A stretch of DNA of 64,000 bases, from positions 78,435 to 142,434 of the forward strand of contig NZ_BOOP01000037.1 in NCBI RefSeq assembly GCF_016863295.1, in the 5' to 3' direction. This stretch comes from Planotetraspora phitsanulokensis (GTDB lineage: Bacteria; Actinomycetota; Actinomycetes; Streptosporangiales; Streptosporangiaceae). The notes beneath the pieces were generated by a model. The model ran no database searches. It worked only from the letters and a program-made list of their open reading frames with translations, and was not told the origin of the DNA. The translations under genes and the position numbers were made by a program. Shown here piece after piece: positions 15,418 to 24,023 of the stretch (positions are counted from its first letter, which is position 1; each line of letters opens with the position of its first letter).

Positions 15418-16380
15418 TCAGCTCGCGAGGCGTCGTGCGAGATCCGAGAGATCCGGGGCCCTCAGCACGCGGCCGTCGAAACCCGGCAGGGGAACGTGCA
15501 GAGGTGCGGTCCAGCGGCCGGGGATGGCGTCGACCCCGTAAAAGGCGCCCGCGAGGCCGCCCGCGACCGCGGCCACGGTGTCGGTGTCGCCGCCGAGATC
15601 CACCGCCGCGCGGACCGCGTCCTCATAGGAGGTCGTGGTGCGGACGGCCCAGACGGCGGAGCCCAGGCAGGGCCATACGGCGCCGTTGAATTGCGTCGCC
15701 TGATCGGGGTGCCAGTCGTCGGCCAGAACCGTCGCGTACCGGTCGCGGTGATCGGGATGGACGAGGGCGAGTGCGGCGGGAAGGGCGGCGAGCGGATCGG
15801 CGCCGCCCAACGCCACCCGCACCAGTTCATGGAAGAGGGCGGTGCCCTCCCAGGCGGCGGGGTCGCCGTGAGTGAGGGCGGCGATGCGGCGGGCGGCGTC
15901 CATGGTGGCCTCCCGGCCCCCACGAGCGAAGTAGACCGCGGAGGTGGTCGCTCTCATCAAAGAGCCGTTGCCCGCCGCACGCCGATTGGTTCGGAAGTGA
16001 TGTGCCGCGGCGCGGTCCCAGGGCAGGCCGTTGGTCAGGACGTCCTCGGTCTGCAGCCCGATGTCCTTCGGGTCCGCTGCCGCCCATCTCTGGAAGCGGG
16101 TGAACATGTCGGGGAGGTCCAGACCATGTCGCTCCAGCAGTGATTCCGCGACCAGTACGGCCATCTGTGTGTCGTCCGTGGCCTCACCGGCGTCCCAACC
16201 ACCGCCGCCGCGCATCTCGCTGCTCGGTTCGGAAGCGGGGAAGCGCCCGGAGAACGCTCCCGCCGGCCCGAACTCGAAAGGCGCACCGAGCGCGTCGCCC
16301 ACTGCGGAACCGATCACCGCACCGGCGGCGCGCCGGACCAGATCGGGGTTCCCTGTGCCGGACGGGGAGGGCGGGCTCAA
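15418..16380 (-). CDS. ADP-ribosylglycohydrolase
   Basis: About 320 residues of the DraG/ADP-ribosylhydrolase family, which removes ADP-ribose from proteins or small molecules using two Mg ions. Metal-binding motifs are present: GDALGAPFE near the N-terminus, ATDDTQMAV, and [20 protein letters not shown] near the C-terminus. The start is placed at TTG 16380, which overlaps the stop of the VOC gene (TTGA); an internal GTG is the alternative. It forms an operon with the VOC gene. The substrate is not evident, since no DraT-like transferase is nearby. Confidence 0.85.
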   Translation of the reverse strand: MSPPSPSGTGNPDLVRRAAGAVIGSAVGDALGAPFEFGPAGAFSGRFPASEPSSEMRGGGGWDAGEATDDTQMAVLVAESLLERHGLDLPDMFTRFQRWAAADPKDIGLQTEDVLTNGLPWDRAAAHHFRTNRRAAGNGSLMRATTSAVYFARGGREATMDAARRIAALTHGDPAAWEGTALFHELVRVALGGADPLAALPAALALVHPDHRDRYATVLADDWHPDQATQFNGAVWPCLGSAVWAVRTTTSYEDAVRAAVDLGGDTDTVAAVAGGLAGAFYGVDAIPGRWTAPLHVPLPGFDGRVLRAPDLSDLARRLAS

Positions 16381-16742
16381 CTCTGCTGGAGCACCGACAG
16401 AATGTTGCCGGCGGGGTCCTTGAACCAGGCGATGGGCGGCCCGACACGGCGGAAGATCCCCTTGTCGTCCGAACCTTCGTAGGTCTCGAAGCGGACTCCC
16501 CGCGCCGCCAGCGCGTCCACGGCGGACTCGATGTCGTCGACGGGGAAGTTGAGGATCGTGAACGTCGCCGGCGTGTGGTCCGGCTTGGGGTAGATCAGCG
16601 TGTCTCGGTCCCCGGCGATGTGCAGCGTGAGCATGCCGTGTTCCTCGGAGACCGGAATCCCGAGGGTCTCGCCGTAGAACCGTTTCGCCGCCGGGATGTC
16701 GTCCACGGAGAATCCGCTGAACGCCCTGGTGTGCTCGAACAT
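16377..16742 (-). CDS. VOC-superfamily protein
   Basis: A 121-residue protein with [24 protein letters not shown] at the N-terminus and [15 protein letters not shown] at the end, a single-domain VOC/glyoxalase-like protein. Good ribosome site GGAACGGAG. It is the first gene of a two-gene operon with the ADP-ribosylglycohydrolase. Likely a small-molecule binding protein or lyase; substrate unknown. Confidence 0.85.
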   Translation of the reverse strand: MFEHTRAFSGFSVDDIPAAKRFYGETLGIPVSEEHGMLTLHIAGDRDTLIYPKPDHTPATFTILNFPVDDIESAVDALAARGVRFETYEGSDDKGIFRRVGPPIAWFKDPAGNILSVLQQS

Positions 16743-16857
16743 GCCGCTCCGTTCCAGGTGCCGGGCCGATCGTGGGGCACACCACGCTATCCCGATCTCC
16801 CGCTGCTCGGGCATCATCGGTGGAATGCCCGATGATCTTTCGCCGGCCTTGCGCGCG

Positions 16858-18114
16858 TCAGGAAGGCAGCCGGGCGGCCCGGTCCTCGAGGTAACGCCGC
16901 TCGGGGAGGCTGGTGGTCCGCCGCGCCGCGGCGCGATATCCCGCGCGGGCGCCGTCCCGGTCGCCGGCCATCTCCAGCAGGTGAGCACGGACGGCGTCGA
17001 GTCGGTGATGCCCGGCCATCCTGTCGTCGGCATCCAGCTCTGCCAGCAGTTCGAGACCGGCACGAGGGCCGTCCACCATGGCGACGGCGACGGCCTGGTT
17101 GAGCGTCACCATCGGGTTGGGGGAGATCCGATCGAGCAGCCGGTACAACGCGAGGATCTGCGGCCAGTCGGTGTCCTCCGCCCGCGGGGCCTCGTCGTGG
17201 ACCGCGGCGATCGCGGCCTGGATCTGGTACGGCCCGAGCGACGTCCGGGACAGCGCCTGGGTGACGAGTTCGACACCCTCCCGGATGAACTCGGAATTCC
17301 ACAACGCCCGGTCCTGATCCGCCAGCGGGATCAGCTCCCCGCCGGGCCCCGTCCGGGCCGGGCGCCGCGCGTCGGTCAGCACCATGAGCGCGAGCAGGCC
17401 CGCCACCTCGCCGTCGTCCGGCAGCAGACGCCGTACGGCACGCGTCAGGCGGACCGCCTCGCCGGTCAGTTCGACGCTGTGCAGATCGGGGCCGGAGGTG
17501 GTGGTGTACCCCTCGTTGAAGATCAGGTAGAGAACGTGCAGCACCACGCGCAGCCGTTCGTCCCATTCGCTCTGCGGCGGCATGGTGAACCCGGTGCCGG
17601 CGGTCTTGACGCGCTGCTTGGCCCGGCTGACGCGCTGTCCCATGGTCGCCTCGGGCACCAAGAAGGCCCGGGCGATCTGTGCGGTGGTCAGGCCGCCCAC
17701 GGCGCGTAGCGTGAGCGCGACCTGGGACGCGGCGGACAAGGCGGGATGGCAGCACAGGAACAGCAGGGTGAGCGTGTCGTCCTGGTCGAGGGGCGGTCCG
17801 TCCTCGGGCGAGGGGGTGAGGAGATCGTCAGCGGGCGCCATGGTGGCGACGGCGACCTCCCGCCGGCTGCGCGCCTCGTCGCTGCGCAGTTCGTCGGTCA
17901 GCCGGCGCGACGCGACCGTGATCAGCCAGCTCCGGGGATTGTCGGGCATGCCCTGGTCCGGCCACTGGACCGCGGCGGCCAGCAGCGCCTCCTGCACCGC
18001 GTCCTCGGACGCGTCGAAGTGCCCGTAGCGCCGCACGAGCGCGCCGAGGACCTGGGGCGTGAGCTCGCGGAGCGTCTCCTCGACGGCCGGTGTGACGCCC
18101 CCGTCCGCGCTCAT
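16858..18114 (-). CDS. COG4941-type ECF sigma factor
   Basis: A 418-residue sigma factor of the same long, TPR-ended group as the ECF42 protein at 9523. Region 2 [20 protein letters not shown], region 4 [21 protein letters not shown], the DUF6596 [12 protein letters not shown] segment and a helical C-terminal domain ending [14 protein letters not shown] are visible. Unlike classical ECF42 loci there is no adjacent DGPF gene. The divergent neighbour is an SRPBCC protein followed by an ArsR repressor. ATG 18114 is the start. A regulatory link to the SRPBCC gene is inferred from position only. Confidence 0.9.
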   Translation of the reverse strand: MSADGGVTPAVEETLRELTPQVLGALVRRYGHFDASEDAVQEALLAAAVQWPDQGMPDNPRSWLITVASRRLTDELRSDEARSRREVAVATMAPADDLLTPSPEDGPPLDQDDTLTLLFLCCHPALSAASQVALTLRAVGGLTTAQIARAFLVPEATMGQRVSRAKQRVKTAGTGFTMPPQSEWDERLRVVLHVLYLIFNEGYTTTSGPDLHSVELTGEAVRLTRAVRRLLPDDGEVAGLLALMVLTDARRPARTGPGGELIPLADQDRALWNSEFIREGVELVTQALSRTSLGPYQIQAAIAAVHDEAPRAEDTDWPQILALYRLLDRISPNPMVTLNQAVAVAMVDGPRAGLELLAELDADDRMAGHHRLDAVRAHLLEMAGDRDGARAGYRAAARRTTSLPERRYLEDRAARLPS

Positions 18115-18267
18115 CGCTCCGCCCCCATGAACGCCCGCACTGTCCCCGCGCGTATGCCAGTGTCTGTGTCGGGATGCCAAGCTACCCGCTTCCGGGCGGG
18201 GGTTCCCGCGCATCCCCGGCCGGGGTCGTCCCGGCCGGGCAACCACTATGAGGACGGGGAGTCCGCG

Positions 18268-19020
18268 ATGGGTCACGAGTTCGAGCTGCGCAAGGAAATC
18301 GAGCTGGACGCGACCCCCGAACAGGTGTGGGACGCCATCGCCACCGGCCCGGGAGTCGACTCCTGGTTCATGGGCCGCAACGAGATCGAACCGCACGAAG
18401 GCGGCGCGGTCCGGATGACCATCGCGGGGCACACCGACGAGTCCACGATCACGGCGTGGGAGCCCATGAAACGGCTCGCTCACCGCAGCCCCGTCGGGGA
18501 CGACGGCGCGTTCATGGCCTTCGAGTACCTCATCGAGGGGCGTGCCGGTGGCAGCACCGTGCTGCGGATGGTCCAGAGCGGAGTGCTCGGCGGCGACTGG
18601 GAGACCGAGTACGACGCGCTGAACGAAGGCTGGGACGTCTACCTCCACAGCCTGGCCCAGTACCTCGCGCACTTCCCCGGCCGCCGCGCGGCCGTGGTCA
18701 CGATCATCAAGCCGCAGGCGGCCGATCGCGACAAGGCATGGACCGCGATCAAGGCGGAGCTCGGCGTGACCGACGAGATCGCTGTGGGCGACCGGGTGCA
18801 CCTGACGATCGACGGGGCACCGCCGGTCGAGGGGGTCGTCGACTACGACGGCCTGCCCACCTTCATCGGCGTGCGGTCCGCCGACGGGCTCTACCGTTTC
18901 ATCCACTCCGGGCCGCTGCGCGGGGACGTGGTGGTCCTCGGGCACCACATCTATTCGGACGTGGACCCCGAACCGGCCCAGCAGGCCTGGCAGTCCTGGC
19001 TGGACAGGGTGTTCGCCTAG
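18268..19020 (+). CDS. SRPBCC (AHSA1/START-like) protein
   Basis: A 250-residue protein. Residues 1-150 form an AHSA1-type SRPBCC domain (EIELDATPEQVWDAIATGPGVDSWF; HRSPVGDDGAFMAFEYLIEG), a hydrophobic-ligand-binding fold. The last 100 residues form an extra domain. GGGGAG precedes the ATG. Its end overlaps the convergent ArsR gene by four bases. A paralogue of the same length and domain order lies at 44129. Such proteins often accompany ArsR regulators and COG4941 sigma factors; the ligand is unknown. Confidence 0.88.
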   Translation: MGHEFELRKEIELDATPEQVWDAIATGPGVDSWFMGRNEIEPHEGGAVRMTIAGHTDESTITAWEPMKRLAHRSPVGDDGAFMAFEYLIEGRAGGSTVLRMVQSGVLGGDWETEYDALNEGWDVYLHSLAQYLAHFPGRRAAVVTIIKPQAADRDKAWTAIKAELGVTDEIAVGDRVHLTIDGAPPVEGVVDYDGLPTFIGVRSADGLYRFIHSGPLRGDVVVLGHHIYSDVDPEPAQQAWQSWLDRVFA

Positions 19021-19430
19021 GGAGTGACCGATGTCCCGTCGTCCGGGGAGCCGCCCGTCTCCCCGGACGTCTCCCTGTCCGTGCTCCCGGCCGCCTCGCC
19101 TGCCGTACGGCGGGCCCGGCGACCCCGGGCGATCTCGGTGCCGAGCGCGTCGAGCCGCTGGGTCCAGAACCGGCGGAAGGGCCCCAGCCACACGTCGACC
19201 TCCTGCAAGGGCGCGGGGTCGACGGCGTAGAGGCGTCGTGTGCCGGCGGCCCGCACGGTGGCGAACCCGCTCTCCCTGAGCACGCGCAGGTGTTGCGACA
19301 CCCCGGGCTGGGAGATTCCGAACTCGTCCTGGACGATCGCGCCGATCTCACCGGCCGAGCGCTCGCCGCCTGCGAGCAGTTCCAGGATCCGCCGCCTCAC
19401 CGGGTCTCCGAGAACGTCGAACGCGTGCAT
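19017..19430 (-). CDS. ArsR-family transcriptional regulator
   Basis: A 137-residue winged-helix repressor: VLGDPVRRRILELLAGGERSAGEI, then recognition helix ISQPGVSQHLRVLRESGFATV and wing RAAGTRRLYAVDP. No metal-binding Cys cluster is seen, so it is of the SRPBCC-associated, non-metal class. The C-terminus is a disordered Gly/Ser/Thr tail. It converges with the SRPBCC gene, a less usual arrangement than co-transcription. Confidence 0.9.
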   Translation of the reverse strand: MHAFDVLGDPVRRRILELLAGGERSAGEIGAIVQDEFGISQPGVSQHLRVLRESGFATVRAAGTRRLYAVDPAPLQEVDVWLGPFRRFWTQRLDALGTEIARGRRARRTAGEAAGSTDRETSGETGGSPDDGTSVTP

Positions 19431-19502
19431 GAACGCAGCGTCTCAGTTGCGGCTTATATAAATCAACTTCGAAACTTGCCGTCCGGCCCGGAAACAGGCA
19501 AA

Positions 19503-19529
19503 GCGCGCCCGGAGTGATTCCGGGCGCGC
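19503..19529. terminator. Terminator hairpin after CHAP gene
   Basis: A perfect 11-bp stem, GCGCGCCCGGA pairing with TCCGGGCGCGC, around a 5-base loop. It lies 26 bases beyond the stop of the minus-strand CHAP gene and is followed by a short T-rich run on that strand. Confidence 0.85.
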
Positions 19530-19555
19530 TTCGTCCGTGATCCGATCGGATCCGA

Positions 19556-20224
19556 TCAGGCGCTGTCGCTCGCCGTGTAGTACGGGTAGCCGTAGCCGGT
19601 GACGCTCGAGGTTGGCCGGGTGCGGATCTCCACGGCGCCGTTGCCCGTGTTGCCCTCAACCGTCTTGATCGTTCCGTCGCCGTTGTCCTTGATGACGAAG
19701 CCGACGTGGTCGATCCCGTCGATGCTCTTGCTGCCGCTCCAGCTGAAGAACACCACTGCGCCCGGCTTGGGCACGGCGCCCCACCGGTTGTTCTGCGCGA
19801 ACCACCGCGCGTGCGCGACGGTGTAGGCGTCCCATCCCATGACCGGGCGGATGCCGAGCTGGTTGCCGACCCAGGAGACGAACATGTCGCACCAGGGAGC
19901 GTTGGCGTAGTCGGCCAGGGCCCCGCCGTCGCGGGCCATGGTCTCCTTCGCGCGTGGCGAGGACATGTACCAGGCCTGGAACTTCGTGCCGCCGCCGAGG
20001 GCGTTCTCACGCACGCCGACCTGGCTTTCTGCCAGCTTCAGCAGTTGAGACGGGCTGACCTTGGGCAGCCCCGCCGCCTCCTTGGCCAGAGGCGTCGTGC
20101 CGCCGGCCACGATGTGGTCGGCGCTCTGGGCGTGAGCCGTTGCCGCCACCGGTCCGACCGCCACCGCAGAAGCGAGGGCGCCGGTCACTAGGGCAGCGCG
20201 AATACAGGTCTTCAGGGCTCGCAT
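19556..20224 (-). CDS. Secreted CHAP-domain peptidoglycan hydrolase
   Basis: A 222-residue exported protein. Signal peptide: MRALKTCIRAALVTGALASA with cleavage near TAHAQS (about residue 33). The mature part has LLKLAESQVGVREN and the CHAP catalytic residues: Cys in APWCDMFVSWVG (about 132), His in DGIDHVGFVI and a downstream polar residue. CHAP enzymes cut peptidoglycan amide bonds. The gene is preceded by a c-di-AMP riboswitch, which ties cell-wall hydrolysis to this second messenger, as for many actinobacterial wall hydrolases. Confidence 0.92.
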   Translation of the reverse strand: MRALKTCIRAALVTGALASAVAVGPVAATAHAQSADHIVAGGTTPLAKEAAGLPKVSPSQLLKLAESQVGVRENALGGGTKFQAWYMSSPRAKETMARDGGALADYANAPWCDMFVSWVGNQLGIRPVMGWDAYTVAHARWFAQNNRWGAVPKPGAVVFFSWSGSKSIDGIDHVGFVIKDNGDGTIKTVEGNTGNGAVEIRTRPTSSVTGYGYPYYTASDSA

Positions 20225-20239
20225 GCTGGGGTCTACTCC

Positions 20240-20400
20240 CTTGCTTCCAATCCGCCTACCGGGTTAGCTGACGGGTTCGGGCTGGAAGGCGCCCTACGGC
20301 ACGAGATGTGCCGATTCACCCCAGGAGAGGTGGGTCCCCGGCTCCGCGTTGACGCGGACTCGGCGGTGACGGTCTCCCTTGTCGGAAGGACCGTCATCCG
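20240..20400 (-). ncRNA. c-di-AMP riboswitch (ydaO/yuaA class)
   Basis: On the minus strand the 5' leader of the CHAP gene contains the conserved blocks of the actinobacterial ydaO motif in order: GGAGCCGGGGACCCA, GGGGTGAATC, GTAGGGCG, GCCCGAACCC, CAGCTAACCCGGTAGGCGG and a closing GGAAG. These match the class that binds cyclic di-AMP and usually turns expression off. The exact boundaries are approximate. It ends about 15 bases before the start codon. Confidence 0.92.
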
Positions 20401-20700
20401 ATGGGCAAACCTGATTTTTCCTAATGAAACGGACAGGTATGCCTTGAGTTACCTAAAAGGTAATAGACGCATCCATACCGGTCAAGTAAGGGCAAGTCAG
20501 ATTTTACCTGTCAGGGGTTGGGTAAACGCCCGGACGATCGGACGTGGCAGATCGTCCGCCCCGTCCGCCGGGCAAGGGGAATCGGGTAAAGCGCCGAGGG
20601 ATCGCCCCTCAGCAGGCCCGCGTTTTACGGTTTTCCGCCATCGGAGTCGGAGGTTCGCCTCCATGGTCGTCGCCCGGCCGCGTGCCTAGCGTTGACCGGC
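20401..20700. other. AT-richer intergenic region with a palindrome
   Basis: No gene seen. It should contain the promoter for the riboswitch transcript. The palindrome TTACCT-AAA-AGGTAA is at 20449-20463, and further TTACC/GGTAA words lie around 20500-20525. It is the most A+T-rich stretch nearby and may be an operator region. Confidence 0.4.
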
Positions 20701-21192
20701 GTGATCAGTCTCAACGGATTGTGCAAACGCTACGGAGACCGGATGGTCGTCGACGACCTGACCCTGGATGTCAGACCCGGTACGGTCACCGGATTCCTCG
20801 GCCCCAACGGCGCGGGCAAATCGACGACGATGCGACTCGTCCTCGGGCTCGACCATCCCACCGCGGGCACCGCCCTGATCGGCGGCGTGCCGTACCACCG
20901 GATCAGGAACCCTCTGCGGAAGGTCGGCGCGCTCCTTGACGCCCGCGCGCTGCATCCCGGACGCAGCGGGCACGCCCACCTGACGGCGCTGGCACGCAGC
21001 AACGGGATCGCGCGCCGCCGCGTGGCGGAGGTCCTGGAGACGGTCGGGCTGGCGGACGCGGCGCGCAGGCGCGTCGGAGCCCTGTCCCTGGGGATGAGCC
21101 AGCGCCTCGGCATCGCGGCCGCACTGCTGGGCGACCCCGAGGTGCTGATGTTCGACGAACCCGTCAACGGCCTCGATCCGGACGGCGTGCGA
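20701..21192 (+). pseudogene. Truncated ABC transporter ATPase
   Basis: The first 164 codons of a DrrA/BcrA-like ATPase: Walker A FLGPNGAGKST, signature LSLGMSQRLGIA, Walker B VLMFDEPVNGLDPDGV. The match stops there and the frame runs into sequence of a different gene; the C-terminal third (H-loop onwards) is missing. The expected permease partner is also absent. The GTG at 20701 is the likely start. Apparently the left part of a deletion that removed the transporter end and the start of the following regulator. Confidence 0.85.
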
Positions 21193-21193
21193 A

Positions 21194-21652
21194 GGGGTGC
21201 GGGCGGCACTGGAGATCCGCGAACGCCGGCCGGACGTCGGCGTGCTCGTGTTGTCGCAGTACGTGGAGAAGACGTACGCGGCCACGCTCCTGGCGGGCAC
21301 CGGCGGAGGGCTGGGTTACCTGCTCAAGGACCGGGTCTCCGAAGTCTCCGACTTCCTGGACTCCCTCACGCGGGTGCGTGCGGGCGAGACGGTCTTCGAC
21401 CCCGAGGTCGTCCGCCAACTGCTCGCCCGCACCACCCACGCCGACCCGCTGAGCGGGCTGAGCCTGCGCGAGACCGAGGTGCTGAGACACCTCGCGCAGG
21501 GCTACGTCAACGCGGCGATCGCCGAACGCCTGCACGTGTCTCTCAGCACCGTCGAAAAGCACGTCAACGCCATCATGGACAAGCTCGACCTGCCGCGTGA
21601 TCCCAGCTACAGCCGCAGGGTGCTCGCCATCCTGCGGTATCTCGACGGCTGA
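21194..21652 (+). pseudogene. Truncated NarL/LuxR-family response regulator
   Basis: Encodes EGVRAALEIRERRPDVGVLVLSQYVEK, the second half of a receiver domain including GYLLKDRV with its conserved Lys, followed by an intact LuxR helix-turn-helix (LSLRETEVLRHLAQGYVNAAIAERLHVSLSTVEKHVNAIMDKL). The N-terminal part with the acidic pocket and the phosphorylated Asp is missing. A GTG at 21197 could still start a shortened DNA-binding protein. The upstream sensor kinase is also absent. Confidence 0.85.
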
Positions 21653-21659
21653 GGTGCCG

Positions 21660-23012
21660 TCAGCGCCAGCCCTGCGGGTCGACGCCTCCCGGCACCGGAG
21701 CGGCCGTGTCGTACGGCTCCCGCGTGAAGACGAACGTGTTGAGGTCCAGGTGCGCGCCGCCCGCGGTCCTGACGACCCGCAGTGTCTCGCCCGCGTAGTA
21801 GCCGTCCAGCCCGAACCAGGTGCCGTCGGCCTGGGCGGCGAAGCGCGAGGCCCGGCCCTGCCCGTTCACGGGGGTGAGCGACAGCCCCCGCTGCGGCAGC
21901 ACGCGGCAGACGTACGCCGTCGGACCCCAGAACCACGGCCCGGTCAGCGCCAGCAGGTCGTCGTCGGCCGGGGCCGGCGACCATTCCGCCGGCAACGGCG
22001 GCTCGTGCTTGGCCAGGATGTCCAGCAGGTCGGTCAGAAGCGAGGCGCGCACCCCCGAGGTGGTGTTCGCAAGGAACAGGACGCCCGTGCCGTCCGCCGG
22101 ATCGGCCCAGACGGTGGCCAGGAAGCCCGGCATCGACCCGGTGTGCCCGGCGAGCCTGCGGGAGCCTGCCGGCCCGGTGTACCGGCTCAGCTGCAGGCCG
22201 AGACCGTACCCCCGCGTCCAGGAGTCTCCGTCCTCGACGGCGGCCGGCTCGCGCATCTCGGCGACCGTCTCGGGCCGCAGCACGCCGCCGGTGTCGCCGC
22301 CGACGAACGCCGCCCACCGGGCGAGGTCGGTCGCCGTCGACCAGAGCTGACCGGCCGGAGCCATGGCCCCGTGGTCGTTCTCCGGCTCGGGAAGCAGCAC
22401 GTCGGCCCAGGGGTGCACGGCGAAGCCGGTCGCGTGCGGCGGGCGCGGACGCGTGGTGGTGTCGCGCATGCCGAGCGGCTCCAGGACCTCCTCCTGCAGG
22501 GCCTGTTCCCACGGGGCCGAGCGCCTGCGCGCGACGATCTCGCCGAGCAGGGCGAAGCCGACGTTCGAGTAGTGGTAGCGGCGGCCGGGCCGGTGCCGGG
22601 CCGACTCCGCTCCGAGGGCGCCGATGAGCTCGGCCGCGGGGACTCCGGGGGTGCGCTCCCACCACTCGCCCGGCGACTCGGCGGTCAGCCCGGCGGTGTG
22701 GGACAGCAGCTGGGCGATCGTCACGTCGCCGACCGGCGTTCCCGGCAGGTGCTTGTCCAGGGGATCGAGCAGGTCGAGATGTCCCTCGTCGCGCAGGCGC
22801 ATGATCAGGACCGCGACCATGCTCTTGGTGATCGATCCGATGCGGTACTGCGTGTCCTCGCCGGGCCGCTCCCCGCCGACCCGTCCGCGACCGCCGAACC
22901 AGGCGACCTCGCCCTCCCGGACCAGCGCCGCCACCATCGACGGAACGCGTGATTCCGCCTGCTCCACCGCCAGTCTCCGCAGCAACGCGCGAGCCGTGCC
23001 CTCCAGAACCAT
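21660..23012 (-). CDS. Serine beta-lactamase-like hydrolase (class C/AmpC fold)
   Basis: A 450-residue protein of the beta-lactamase/D-alanyl-D-alanine carboxypeptidase superfamily. The catalytic SxxK is in IGSITKSM (about residue 65), the YxN in YHYSNVGF (about 155) and the HxG triad element in AGHTGSMPG. A C-terminal beta-rich domain of about 110 residues follows. No signal peptide is seen, so it is probably a cytosolic esterase or peptidase rather than a beta-lactamase. GGGAGGG precedes the ATG. It converges with the truncated response regulator. Confidence 0.88.
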   Translation of the reverse strand: MVLEGTARALLRRLAVEQAESRVPSMVAALVREGEVAWFGGRGRVGGERPGEDTQYRIGSITKSMVAVLIMRLRDEGHLDLLDPLDKHLPGTPVGDVTIAQLLSHTAGLTAESPGEWWERTPGVPAAELIGALGAESARHRPGRRYHYSNVGFALLGEIVARRRSAPWEQALQEEVLEPLGMRDTTTRPRPPHATGFAVHPWADVLLPEPENDHGAMAPAGQLWSTATDLARWAAFVGGDTGGVLRPETVAEMREPAAVEDGDSWTRGYGLGLQLSRYTGPAGSRRLAGHTGSMPGFLATVWADPADGTGVLFLANTTSGVRASLLTDLLDILAKHEPPLPAEWSPAPADDDLLALTGPWFWGPTAYVCRVLPQRGLSLTPVNGQGRASRFAAQADGTWFGLDGYYAGETLRVVRTAGGAHLDLNTFVFTREPYDTAAPVPGGVDPQGWR

Positions 23013-23139
23013 CTTCGCGACCCTCCCGTATCGTGATCGCTCCAGGTTAACGCCCTCGCGGAGCCCCGCCGCGGGTTCGCGCCGATCCCGTCGCAGGCGG
23101 GGCCGGTGGGGGCCCGTCCGCGCCGGATAACATCGGGCC

Positions 23140-23955
23140 ATGGCTGTGACCAGCGCACTCGGTGAATATCTGCGGACGCGGCGCGAGCTCGTCCGGCCGG
23201 TCGAGGTCGGCCTTCCCGAGGGGGAGCGGCGCCGGGTGCCCGGCCTGCGGCGCGAGGAGGTCGCCCTGCTGGCCGGGATCAGCACCGAGTACTACCTGCG
23301 GCTCGAGCAGGGTCGCGACCACCACCCGTCCGGCCAGATCCTCGACTGCCTCGCGAAGGCGTTGCGGCTGGACACCGAGGCCTCGGCGTACCTGCACGAC
23401 CTCGCGCGTCCGGCGCCGCGCGGGCGCCGCCCGGAACGTCCCGAACAGGTCGCCGACGGCGTGCGGAACCTGATCGCCAACTGGACGACGACACCGGCGT
23501 TCGTCCACGGCCGCACCGGGGACGTCCTGGCGGCCAACCCGATGGCAGTGGCGTTGTCACCCCACTTCGCGCCCGGCTCCAACACCCTGCGGGCGGCCTT
23601 CCTCGAACCGGAGATGCGCGTCTTCTTCCGGGACTGGGACGAGATGACCGCCAAGGTCGTGCCGTACCTGCGGTCGGTGATCGGGGCCCACGCCGACGAC
23701 CCGCGCCTGGCCGGCCTCATCGAGGAGCTGAGCCTGGGCAGCGAACGTTTCCGCACGTTGTGGGCCCGTCACGACGTCCGGCACAAGACCAGCGGCCTGA
23801 CCTGGGTGCTGCACCCGAGGGTCGGCCCTCTCGACCTGCGCTATGAGAAGCTCGGCCTCGCCGCAGCCGGTCAGATGCTGATCACCTACCACGCCGATCC
23901 CGGCTCGAAGTCGGAGCGGCGGCTGCGTCTGCTCGCCTCACCGGCGGCTCCGTAA
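23140..23955 (+). CDS. XRE-family regulator with MmyB-like ligand domain
   Basis: A 271-residue regulator: helix-turn-helix RVPGLRREEVALLAGISTEYYLRLEQGRDHHPSGQIL (about residues 31-67), then an MmyB-like PAS-type ligand domain (TPAFVHGRTGDVLAANPMAVALSPHF ... LGLAAAGQMLITYHADPGS). Members bind fatty acid-like ligands and are abundant in actinomycetes, often regulating neighbouring dehydrogenases. The adjacent divergent serine hydrolase is a possible target (127-base intergenic region). Confidence 0.92.
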   Translation: MAVTSALGEYLRTRRELVRPVEVGLPEGERRRVPGLRREEVALLAGISTEYYLRLEQGRDHHPSGQILDCLAKALRLDTEASAYLHDLARPAPRGRRPERPEQVADGVRNLIANWTTTPAFVHGRTGDVLAANPMAVALSPHFAPGSNTLRAAFLEPEMRVFFRDWDEMTAKVVPYLRSVIGAHADDPRLAGLIEELSLGSERFRTLWARHDVRHKTSGLTWVLHPRVGPLDLRYEKLGLAAAGQMLITYHADPGSKSERRLRLLASPAAP

Positions 23956-24023
23956 TCGCGAAGGCGCCGCGGGCGGCACTCGCCCTCGGCGGGTGAGCGC
24001 GCGTCCCCGGCCACTGCGGGACA

